DNA from: Meira nashicola
Lineage: Eukaryota > Basidiomycota > Exobasidiomycetes > Exobasidiales > Brachybasidiaceae
NCBI GenBank assembly: GCA_001600355.1
Contig: BCJU01000001.1
Coordinates: 4,588,013-4,652,012, forward strand
Direction: 5' to 3'
Length of the DNA stretch: 64,000 nt
In this document: piece by piece, positions 50,801-59,044 of the stretch
How positions within the stretch are numbered: the stretch's first letter is position 1
Layout of the letters: each line of letters starts with the position of its first letter
Translations under genes and position numbers: made by a program
Notes under the pieces: model-generated
The model's database searches: none
Told to the model about the DNA's origin: nothing
Seen by the model: the letters and a program-made list of their open reading frames with translations, nothing else

Positions 50801-51346
50801 CTAATTGGTGTCTTCGGTTTTCTTTTGTAATCTTTTCTTGTTACGAAAACGTTGATTTTTCTTCCTCACATATTCAGCAAGTCCCTCAGGATCTTGTTCT
50901 TTCTTCTTTATATAACTTTTTTGAGCAGCTATTCTATGACGTTCTTTAAATTTTTCATTTTTCAGAGGATCTTTTCGAATTTTTAAAAAGTGCTTTTTTG
51001 AATATTCTTTTTGTCTTGCTTTAAATGCTTCAAGAGATTCTGCACTTTGTTCTTTCTTACGTTTTTTGTTCATTCTCGCTTGTAGTTTCCTTCTTTCAAG
51101 ACCTTCCGCTGTTCTTTTATTTGACTTTTTTCTCTTCTTTGCTGTGGAAATTGGCTGTTGATTATTTACAGTTGAAGGAGTCGTGTGAATAATTTCTGCT
51201 TGACTTGGGTTTTGTGTCCTTTCTGGACTTTCTAGAATGACTGATGAAAGCCAATGTTCATCCTCTTCGCTAATAAAACCAGAAGTCTTGTTTATAAAGA
51301 TTTGAACGTATACAAGGAAGAATATAAAAGGATGAAGAAACATCAT
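50801..51346 (-). CDS. Putative secreted Lys/Arg-rich protein, family member 2
   Basis: Product of 181 residues, about 70% identical and colinear with the gene at 280-825. The leader (MMFLHPFIFFLVYVQIF) is followed by the conserved NKTSGFISEEDE..WLSSVIL block, a variable linker with KKRKKSNK (near 70), and the basic C-terminal domain with ESLEAFKARQKEY and DPEGLAEYVRKKNQR. The ATG at 51346 aligns with the ATG at 280 of the paralog; the frame upstream begins only with GTG. There is no intron at the site used by the two neighbouring relatives. Only 125 bp separate it from the upstream gene at 51472, so the promoter must be very short. Function unknown; candidate effector by architecture. Confidence 0.7.
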   Translation of the reverse strand: MMFLHPFIFFLVYVQIFINKTSGFISEEDEHWLSSVILESPERTQNPSQAEIIHTTPSTVNNQQPISTAKKRKKSNKRTAEGLERRKLQARMNKKRKKEQSAESLEAFKARQKEYSKKHFLKIRKDPLKNEKFKERHRIAAQKSYIKKKEQDPEGLAEYVRKKNQRFRNKKRLQKKTEDTN

Positions 51347-51471
51347 ATTCACAGTACAGGTGTGCAAGACGAAAAGCGTTATCACTTAAAACATAACTTA
51401 ATCAACTCATATGTTGCATTGCTTTATGCAAACATGCACCGCACACATCATTCTTTAGCCCCGATTATCCT
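51347..51471 (-). promoter_or_regulatory. Short conserved promoter of secreted-family member 2
   Basis: The whole 125-bp gap is conserved at 152-279 upstream of the distant paralog. GATGTGTGCGGTGCATGTTT is the longest shared run. Conservation of noncoding sequence between copies with only 70% protein identity suggests regulatory constraint or recent conversion. Confidence 0.5.
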
Positions 51472-52147
51472 CTATTGTTTACGTTCTTTATGCTTCTTGT
51501 AATTCGCTTTATTCAATTCATTGTGCCTTCTTCTAAACTCTTCTGCAGTTTCTTCATTTGATATTTTTGCAATATATCTCTTCTTTTCTGCAATACGTCT
51601 TACCTTTCGATGATGTTGAAGTCTTGCTGGATCTTTAATTAATCTTGCTTTCCAATTTTGTGTATAAACGTCTTTCTTCTTTTTTGCTTCTTCAATAGCT
51701 TTTGCTCCCTTTCACAAACATTATTGTAATGTTATTATAAGTCTAATTTAAATAAAATAAATCATAACAAATTGTTTCACTCACTCTGTTTTTAATATCT
51801 TGTCTCTTTTTCCGAGCTCTTAAACGATTTTTTGTTCTTTCTACCTCTAATTCTTCGGGTGTAAGTTGTTTAACTTTCTTGCGAGAGCTTTTCTTTGGGG
51901 TATCGAATGCTTTGCGTTTCTTATTTTGTTCTTTGTCAATCATATGTACGTCATCAACAGAGTTATGAGGCAGAGTCGAAATATGATGAGGGATATTAGT
52001 TAATTCTGTATCTAAATTTGAAGAAGACGGTAACCCGAGTCTTAAATCAAGATCTATATGGTCATCTGAAAAAGCTTGTGAGGAAGAAAGAGGAATGAAA
52101 GTGCTTAGAATTGCAATAGCAAATGTGAAAATGACAAAATATATCAT
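51472..52147 (-). CDS. Putative secreted basic protein with LxLxLxLP motif, family member 3 (spliced)
   Basis: Two exons on the minus strand, 52147-51785 and 51708-51472, give 199 residues. The 76-nt intron (51784-51709) has donor GTGAGT and acceptor AAAG, in phase 0. A signal peptide (about 1-25, ending SSSQA) is followed at once by LDLRLGLP (residues 33-40; 52051-52028). This is an EAR-type repression motif very like domain I of plant Aux/IAA proteins. A KKRK cluster, a KKSSRKKVK cluster and a bZIP-like basic stretch (KNRLRARKKR, N-x7-R) precede the conserved C-terminal domain, which begins right after the intron (GAKAIEEAKKKK). A nucleus-targeted effector binding TOPLESS-type corepressors is an attractive inference; a coincidental short motif is the alternative. 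ATG at 52147 follows a TTG in the same frame. Confidence 0.72.
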
Positions 52148-52709
52148 CAAAGAAATCTAGACTAAACAGAGTGAGCGTAAACAGATAACAGTATTTAATC
52201 TAATTCAACGACTTTCATTAGGTACTTTGTTGTCGATGTGTATTATCCAATATTCAGCCCCGAATTACGGCTGTGAGGATAGACAATTTTAATGAAAAAC
52301 TAAAAAATATGATCTCTTCTTATAACATCGCTCTATGTATATATTTCCTTACTGCTCTTCATCATGTTCCGGCTATGGTGGCCTATCGATAAAAGCAAGC
52401 ACTTCCCGTGTGCTTTTTTACATGTTCACACGTCTGTTATTTAGTCACTTTAGCAGTAGCAGTTGAGGTTCACACATCGTGCATGACTAGCGCATAAATA
52501 GGTTCACAAAATAAGAAAATGATTTCATTTTTCAATTTTTACCGCTTAAAGGTTGCTTTTTTTGGTTGACATATTTGTTCACAGGGAACCTCTCGAAATG
52601 CAAGAAATTCAAGGCATTATTCCTGTTTTCATTAATACAGATTGTCATGGTCAAAATAATGCAAAGTGTATAACTGGCATTCTTATTCTTTTTGAAAATT
52701 ATCTCTGAG
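52148..52709. other. Gap between secreted-family members 3 and 4
   Basis: About 560 bp holding the member 3 promoter and member 4 3' region. No further copy of the family domain or other gene is visible. Confidence 0.45.
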
Positions 52710-53349
52710 TTATGGTTTATCTTTCTCTTTTTGAAGCTTTCTCCTTTTCTTTCTTGCCTCATTGAGTTTATTTCTATATTGTTCACCTGTCATTTCATTC
52801 GTTGTTTCTCTTTTATAGCGATTTAATTCATTCTTTCTTTTCCTTGCGTGATATTGTTCTAAGGAGAAAGGATTGCTGTGCATTTTAGCCTTGTAATTCT
52901 TTTGATATTCTCTTTGTAAAGCTCTTTCTGCTTCAACAGCCTCAGGTCCCTGTTTTAAAAATAATCAATTTAACATCAGCTTTATATGAATGATCTCTTT
53001 TCGTCAAAACTTACTTTCTCTCTTATATTTTCTCTTCTCTTTCTTGCGCTCAAACGTGTATATTCTCTCTTTCTTTCTTTTTGTGCTTGCAAATCTTCAT
53101 CATGTTTTTCTTTTCCTTCTCTCTTCCTTTTTTGACCCTTTTTTGATTTTGACTGCATTTGATTCATTTCATGATCAGGTGATTGCGCCGAATTGACACC
53201 AACAATTATTTCTGGTCGTTTAGACGAAGTTCAAGATCTATAGGATGTCGAGGGAAATTATTTTCATTATCAGTGGAAGTGCAAAGCGAAAAATTAAGAA
53301 TGTCTGCATTTGCGAACAACAAGAATATGAATAAATTCAAGTAAATCAT
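52710..53349 (-). pseudogene. Secreted basic family member 4, frameshifted
   Basis: On the minus strand an ATG at 53349 begins a leader (MIYLNLFIFLLFANA) and an LELRL motif at residues 39-43, preceded by PID as in member 3 (HID). The frame then hits TAA at 53208-53206. The downstream coding sequence continues in another frame after a one-base loss, most simply in the A-run at about 53218-53221 (CTAAAC). That second frame has basic clusters (KKGQKRKR), a SARKRRENIREK block, an intron at 53014-52950 (GTAAGT donor, CAG acceptor, 65 nt, phase 0), and a 79-residue C-terminal exon (52949-52710) starting GPEAVEAERALQREY. The intron sits at the same place as in member 3. It is either a recent pseudogene or an intact gene with a homopolymer sequencing error. 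Confidence 0.65.
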
Positions 53350-53986
53350 TTTGCTAAAAGGAAGTAGATTTGTAGAATTGCCAAAACCTTGACAATCAAA
53401 TACTTTTTCTTTGAAAAGAAGATTTGTCCTTTCACAAATAAAGTGAAAAAGTGTAATTAGAAATATACAAATAAAGTACGCCCCGCCATTGAAAGATGTA
53501 CAGCAATAAAGAAAGTTTTAAGGTAAATGAATATCTTCATACATGCTCATATTCATACTGAAAAGATGGAATGAAATATAGCAGAATCTATTCCGTCTGC
53601 AATGTCGATTACAGATGCACTAAAGTCATATACATATGTACCTCAAAGTCCAATCTCGGAACCTTCTACTCGAGATTCGGAATTGATGAATAGCCAAGGC
53701 TGTCACAGCATATTCTATGTAAATTCAAATGCTGTGTAATTGGCGGTGCACAGTGCTAATGTGCTTGGAGGGATATTCTTTGTACGCTAAACGCCCACAC
53801 CTTTCCAAACTACGCTAAGGTGTAAGGTAAATTGAGACTGTAGTCGGATAAGATAGAATGATGTTCCTGAAAAAAGCGGACAAAAAACACAGCCTTTGAC
53901 TCCGAGTATATAAAAACAGTCACTCTTAAAGACATATATCTTACTTTTACTCAACCATCACAAACGATATTAATAATTACAAATCA
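53350..53986. promoter_or_regulatory. Gap upstream of secreted-family member 4 and annexin, with TATA box
   Basis: Divergent region between member 4 and the annexin gene. TATATAAAA at 53907-53915, about 75 bp before the annexin ATG, is a good TATA box. No other gene is seen. Confidence 0.5.
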
Positions 53987-55228
53987 ATGGCATACCCATA
54001 CAATAATCAACCTTTTGGCGGATACGGCGGCGGTGCTCCACCTCCACAACAGTATGGATACGGTGCCCCACCACCTCCTCAACATCATCATCACCATCAA
54101 CATCATCAACAACAATACCAACATGCAGGATATGGTGCACCACCACAACAACCTTATGGAGGTGGATACAGAGGCGGATATGCTGCACCTCCACCACAGC
54201 CAGGATATGTTGGTGGTACTGGCGGGGGCAATTTCTACCTTGGCGTTCCAATTCCTGCACCACCAGGACAACAACCCAGTCCACCTCCACCAGGATTCAA
54301 TGCACAATTAGTAGTCGATAATATTCGTAAAGCAACAAAAGGTTTTGGAACTGATGAAAAGATGTTAATTCAAACTTTAGCTCCTTTAGATGCAATGCAA
54401 ATTGATGCAACTTCTCATCAATTTCGTGCAACAGTTGGAAAAGATTTGATTTCTGTTTTGGAAAAAGAAACAAGTGGTTGGTTTGAAGGTAGCTTACGTG
54501 CAAAATGTTTAGGTCCTTTAGGTTACGATGTTTGGCTCGTTCATCGTGCTTGTCAAGGTGCAGGAACACATGAAGATTTATTAAATGAAATAATCTTGTG
54601 CAGAACCAATTCAGAAATTTGGCTTTTGAAACAAGCCTATCGTGCAACGTACAACAAAGATATGGTAAAAGTTGTAGAAGGAGAACTCAGTATGAAGACA
54701 AAGAGAATGTTTGTTATGGCTTTGGAGGGTACAAGAATGGATGATAATGCACCTATCGATCATAATCTGGTAGAACAAGATGCTCGTGATATATTCAAAG
54801 CAGCTCGTGGTGCAGGTACGGATGAGATCAAAATTTGTGGCATAATGATCGCACGTTCTACGCCGCATTTACAAGCTCTCAATCAAGCATATCAACATCA
54901 TCATCGTAAATCATTGGCAGATATGGTAAATTCGGAATTTAGTGGTCATATGAAAGATGCACTTTTATACATTGCAAATACTGCTTTACCTGGACCACCA
55001 GGTATTTCAAGAGATGCTCATCTTTTGGAAGAATCAATGAAAGGAATGGGAACAAAAGATGAACGTTTAATTTATCGTGTCATGCGTGCTCATTGGAACA
55101 GAGGCAGATTTGAAGAATTAAAACGAGCTTATGCTGTTACTCAACATAGAAAAGGATTACAAAATCGTGTAGAAGGAGAGACTTCTGGCGATTACAAGAG
55201 ATTCATGTCTGCTGTTATCGGACCTTGA
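53987..55228 (+). CDS. Annexin with Gly/Pro/Tyr/His-rich N-terminal tail
   Basis: Product of 413 residues. Annexins bind acidic phospholipids in a Ca2+-dependent way and act in membrane trafficking, repair and secretion. The N-terminal 100 residues are low-complexity (PPPQQYGYG, a His-rich run, GGYRGGY), like the tails of annexin A7/A11 and many fungal annexins. Four annexin repeats follow, each with a type II Ca2+-site motif: KGFGTDEK, QGAGTHED, RGAGTDEI and KGMGTKDE. The acidic cap residues appear to be kept in most repeats (for example EFSG near the third). A TATA box lies about 75 bp upstream. Intronless. Confidence 0.94.
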   Translation: MAYPYNNQPFGGYGGGAPPPQQYGYGAPPPPQHHHHHQHHQQQYQHAGYGAPPQQPYGGGYRGGYAAPPPQPGYVGGTGGGNFYLGVPIPAPPGQQPSPPPPGFNAQLVVDNIRKATKGFGTDEKMLIQTLAPLDAMQIDATSHQFRATVGKDLISVLEKETSGWFEGSLRAKCLGPLGYDVWLVHRACQGAGTHEDLLNEIILCRTNSEIWLLKQAYRATYNKDMVKVVEGELSMKTKRMFVMALEGTRMDDNAPIDHNLVEQDARDIFKAARGAGTDEIKICGIMIARSTPHLQALNQAYQHHHRKSLADMVNSEFSGHMKDALLYIANTALPGPPGISRDAHLLEESMKGMGTKDERLIYRVMRAHWNRGRFEELKRAYAVTQHRKGLQNRVEGETSGDYKRFMSAVIGP

Positions 55229-55324
55229 TCCTTTTTTTTATCTATTTTCGGCTGTATCAATATCCACTTTCGTATACCAACAAAAAACAAATGCAAACAT
55301 CAAAAATTGTATCCTCTCGCAATG

Positions 55325-56257
55325 TCATTCATGCCTTTGAACTTTCTTGTACAACAGATACATCTCTTGTGCAACGATGTCTGGATTAGAAACCTGAATG
55401 AAATGACTGGCATTCTTGGGTCGTATTGGACCACGAGCGTGATCAGGATTGGTAAGTGTGAGTAAGCCTAGATTATACTTGTCCCATTCTGCGTTCATAT
55501 ATTTGTCTACCACAAAGGCAGGTATTCCAAGCTTTTCTTCGGTATCAGCTGCAAAGAATGCATGATCATGACCCAATACAGTTAGAAAAGGTTCACTTTT
55601 AAGTTTTAGTTGATCACTTTTAGGTAATTGTTGGGGTAAATGACTTCTGTCAAATCCTTCTTGGTTAGGTACACTTGGATGAAAGATTGCAAGCATCTTT
55701 TCACGCGCAATTCTCATACCTTCTCTTTCTTCAGGTAATAACTTTGAAGCTTCTTTTTCATCTTCAGGTTCATTAAAGATTGAAACGAAATCACTTGAAG
55801 CCATCATACTATCAAGAAATAACATCGCTTGAACAACGGAAGAAGGATATTTTTCAGCATACATTCGCGTTAATGGACATCCGATCGAATTTGCAACAAA
55901 GATGATCGGACGTTGTATTGAGTCTTTAGGATTAGATATGTACGTCAAAAGTTCTTGTAACGTTTCTATCACATCGTATGCATCATGCGTCTTTTCTTGT
56001 TTTTGTGATAATCCTTGTCCATATCTATCCCAAAGTAAAATTCCAGGTTGACGATATTCTTCTTGTTCAGATTTGATAATTTCTACAAATTGTTCAATAG
56101 CCGGCATAAACGATGAAGATGGCAACATTAATCCGTTCATGAATACGATCAAAGGTGTATTAGGTGTTCCTGCCTCATATGCAACACTCAGCGCATGATC
56201 GGGATCAGAAGGAAGTTTGATCAACCGAGGCTGAAGAAAATTCTTCGATGAGCTCAT
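55325..56257 (-). CDS. Alpha/beta-hydrolase fold protein
   Basis: Product of 310 residues. The fold is shown by PLIVFMNGLMLP (oxyanion region), LLWDRYGQGLS, the nucleophile elbow FVANSIGCPL with Ser124, and a late His in NASHFIQVSNPD. The elbow is ANSIG instead of GxSxG, a tolerated variation in several hydrolase subgroups. The acid residue is not certain; one candidate is in HDHAFFAAD. Substrate unknown; esterase, lipase-like or haloperoxidase-like roles all fit. The ATG at 56257 is used since the frame upstream begins at TTG. It converges with the annexin gene. Confidence 0.8.
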   Translation of the reverse strand: MSSSKNFLQPRLIKLPSDPDHALSVAYEAGTPNTPLIVFMNGLMLPSSSFMPAIEQFVEIIKSEQEEYRQPGILLWDRYGQGLSQKQEKTHDAYDVIETLQELLTYISNPKDSIQRPIIFVANSIGCPLTRMYAEKYPSSVVQAMLFLDSMMASSDFVSIFNEPEDEKEASKLLPEEREGMRIAREKMLAIFHPSVPNQEGFDRSHLPQQLPKSDQLKLKSEPFLTVLGHDHAFFAADTEEKLGIPAFVVDKYMNAEWDKYNLGLLTLTNPDHARGPIRPKNASHFIQVSNPDIVAQEMYLLYKKVQRHE

Positions 56258-56592
56258 CCTTATCAAGGTCAGGATGGTTGATATTAGAGAGAAGAGATGT
56301 TCACCAAAAATACATTTATCCCACTTTCATTTCGAGATTTTTTTGTTCCTGTATATTTCACCTCTGATTACGGAACATGTGCAGGTGGAAGTGTAAAGGC
56401 GGTATTCGCTTTTTCGGCATTAGGACAACGATACCATCTTATTAGCGCGCCGAGAAAGAGCCCGCTCGGTCAGACATTCTCACTCATTCAGAAATTGAAA
56501 ACGATGACATTTGAACGATAATATACATCACAAAAAACTACACCTTTTTATAGATAGAGCATGCCGAAAATCTATGTATATACTTTACTTAT

Positions 56593-58083
56593 CTAATGTT
56601 TATGGGGAACAGATAACAAGCTTTGTCTTTTCGAATGTCCAACGCTGAGCGGCAAATGAGATTCTTTAGACAATGCAACCAAATCATGATAACTTCTTCT
56701 TTTTGGATCATTTTGTCTTTTTGCTAAATGTTTCTTGACTTTCGCTTCAGGTCGAACGATAACAACTGGAACGGGAGATAAATTCAAAATATCACGACTG
56801 CAACTTCCAATAAATGATCCACCGAGCATCTTTTGAAATGTAGACATTGTCCTTCCACGTGTTCCAACTGTAATACTATCAGGTCTATAGACGTAAATCA
56901 CATTGAGAATCGTATCTGTCACCCTTCCAGCAATAAATTCCACTACGATCGAAATTGATCGATCTCCGAATTCATCATTTAACTCTACAATACTAGCCAT
57001 CAATTCTCTTGCATCTTCCCTTGCAGCATCTTGATCAATCTCTTCTGCATCTCCTTCCAATACACGTAGAGCTACGATCTCATCACCATCGCTCACCAAT
57101 GATTCCATAAGCCATTCCAATGCACGTTCACTGTATCCGTTATCATCAACTGCACACATGAACGTGCGTGTATTCTTTGTACGCAAGTAACCACGAGATT
57201 TGACTTGTAAGCAAAATGTAAAGTATCCGTTTGGCGTATCATCTGCATCAATCATTGTATCAAATCCAACTTTACGTTCATAATTCGGTCGGATATCAAT
57301 ATCACTCAAACCTCCGCTTGAGCTCGTCCTATTCTTGTTTAAAGCAGGTCCTCCACGTCGACCACCATATCCACCTTTACCACCCACCAATCGTGTGCGA
57401 TCATAAGCTAGTGAGGGAGAAGCGGATCTTTGAATAGAAGATGCGCTAGAGACTTGACTTGGGGATGAATCATCATTTGTCGGAAGTTGAAGTAAAGCTG
57501 TTTGTAATTGATTAGGAGCAGCGATCGTATCTACACTTCCTTCGCCCTCGATACCATCTTGATTATTTGTTGACTGAGACAAGCTGCTTCTACGACTGGA
57601 ATTTCGGGAAGACCTGGAAGATGATGGTAATTTTAATATTGATGGAAGTGGCGATGCTGCTGGTGCATCATTCCGTGTTTGTGGTTGAACGGTCGAAGTT
57701 GTTGCTTGAGCAGTCAAAGATGATTGATTCGGTACAGAGAATGTGACTGATGCCGGATTGGAAGATGAACCAGATGCAGATGATGTTTGTGTTAGATTTG
57801 TTGGTGCAGCTGCTTGAACGGTATCATCACCTGCAGAATGCGATTCAGTTCGTAGTGGAGATGGATGAATCGGTTGGGAAGCCGCATGACCTACATCAGA
57901 CGGATGAATGTTCGTCTGCAAGCCGGAAAGATTAATCTCGGAATTGCTATAAGATGAATCTCGGCTATGAGAAGGAGATTTAGATCTAGATCTAGGCGTT
58001 TCACTCAAAGAAGCAGGATGTGGCTTTTTCAGAATTGAATGAAGCGGCGTATTGGAACTATGATGGTCTCGATGATTTGACAT
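56593..58083 (-). CDS. Universal stress protein (UspA) domain protein with long disordered N-terminus
   Basis: Product of 496 residues. The first 300 are Ser/Pro/Gln-rich and look disordered, with a TPLHSILKKPHP motif repeated in form near 170 (LPSILKLPSS). The UspA domain lies at about 305-455. It starts RTFMCAVDDNGYSERALEWL and ends with the nucleotide-binding loop VGTRGRTMSTFQKMLGGSF, then SPVPVVIVRPEAK. The G-x2-G-x9-G pattern suggests an ATP-binding Usp. Fungal proteins of this layout are common and poorly characterised; a stress role is a family inference. The ATG at 58083 is used; the upstream frame begins with TTG. Confidence 0.85.
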   Translation of the reverse strand: MSNHRDHHSSNTPLHSILKKPHPASLSETPRSRSKSPSHSRDSSYSNSEINLSGLQTNIHPSDVGHAASQPIHPSPLRTESHSAGDDTVQAAAPTNLTQTSSASGSSSNPASVTFSVPNQSSLTAQATTSTVQPQTRNDAPAASPLPSILKLPSSSRSSRNSSRRSSLSQSTNNQDGIEGEGSVDTIAAPNQLQTALLQLPTNDDSSPSQVSSASSIQRSASPSLAYDRTRLVGGKGGYGGRRGGPALNKNRTSSSGGLSDIDIRPNYERKVGFDTMIDADDTPNGYFTFCLQVKSRGYLRTKNTRTFMCAVDDNGYSERALEWLMESLVSDGDEIVALRVLEGDAEEIDQDAAREDARELMASIVELNDEFGDRSISIVVEFIAGRVTDTILNVIYVYRPDSITVGTRGRTMSTFQKMLGGSFIGSCSRDILNLSPVPVVIVRPEAKVKKHLAKRQNDPKRRSYHDLVALSKESHLPLSVGHSKRQSLLSVPHKH

Positions 58084-59044
58084 CTTGACTTTTGTCGCTT
58101 TATTTCGAAGAAGAACCGAGAAAGAAGAAGAAATAAAAAAGACCAAAAGCTGATAGAAGATATGGTAGAAGATTGCAAAATGGTCTTTAAATTAATTAAC
58201 AGAAGATGTGCTGAGTTCTTTAGTCGCTCTTGGCTTTACGCTTGTAAAATTGCATTGCTGTGCGACAAAAAATTGTGTCTGTGCAGTGCACACAGCACGC
58301 CGCCCGCCCGATAAGGTGGGGGAATGAACGTTTTAACTGTTTCGCAAGATTGATTCTTATCAAGAGCGCCGCCGCCCATTTACGCGTTCGTTGGAAACAC
58401 ATCTTTGGCTTATTTGATAATTTATCTCCTGGTAAGGCCGCTCATCTTTGCGATTGTTACGAGAGAAATGATGACAGGGCTTCCTTTCACTAAGAAGCAT
58501 TATATGTGCATTACAAGATAACATCTCAAAGATATTTGTGGGGTAGCTACTCGGATATGCATTCTGCATTCTTGCCAAACATGAATACAGATACAATTCG
58601 ATCATTCATCGGAAATAGCATCTCCGTATGTACATACACGAATCAGAACACACATTGATAAAACGGATAATTGATGTGCGTCAATTTATTTTGTGTGTGC
58701 CTGAAATTGGATATACATAGTCTAGAGAGGAAAAAAATCCCGTAGTGTCAGGGCCTTAAAACGGGCGGGCGCAGGGCACGGAGGAAAAGTCCGAGTCAAG
58801 ACAAGAAGAATAAAGCTCTGACGTCAAACAAAAAAAAAGAAATCGATTTTTGCGCTATCGCGTAGCGGCGGCTAGAGAGTAAGACTGATCTGCATCTTTT
58901 TTTTCTTTTCTCGTTTTGCTTTGAGAATATGCAATAATTCTGATTGGCGTGTAAGCCAGTGAAATAAAAGAAACTCGCCGCCTTTTTTTATTTTACCACG
59001 ATCCGTCTTTTGATCGATTGAATATCATACGCTTTTTCAAAAGT
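58084..59044. other. Divergent gap between the Usp and carrier genes
   Basis: About 960 bp with both promoters. It contains GC-rich patches (GGGCGGGCGCAGGGC near 58764) beside T- and A-rich runs. GGAGGAAAAGTCCG near 58781 resembles part of RNase P RNA but lacks the rest. No gene is supported. Confidence 0.4.

Larger units (their letters stand above)
50740..51474 (-). repeat. Dispersed duplication, copy 2
   Basis: Inverted counterpart of 152-885. It spans the gene at 50801-51346, the whole 125-bp gap up to the stop of the neighbouring gene, and about 60 bp downstream. The similarity stops at that neighbour's stop codon, which suggests the unit was copied as one gene with its own short promoter. 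Confidence 0.65.

Noticed and set aside
52982..53167. 61-aa basic frame read as a separate small gene
   Set aside because: It is the middle part of secreted-family member 4, between the frameshift and the intron donor.
53984..54307. Trp/Cys-rich frames antisense to the annexin tail
   Set aside because: Shadows of the low-complexity Pro/Gly/His-coding sequence.
58764..58800. GGAGGAAAAGTCCG resembling the P4/CR-I region of RNase P RNA
   Set aside because: No matching downstream conserved regions or plausible helices within the next 400 bp; likely chance.
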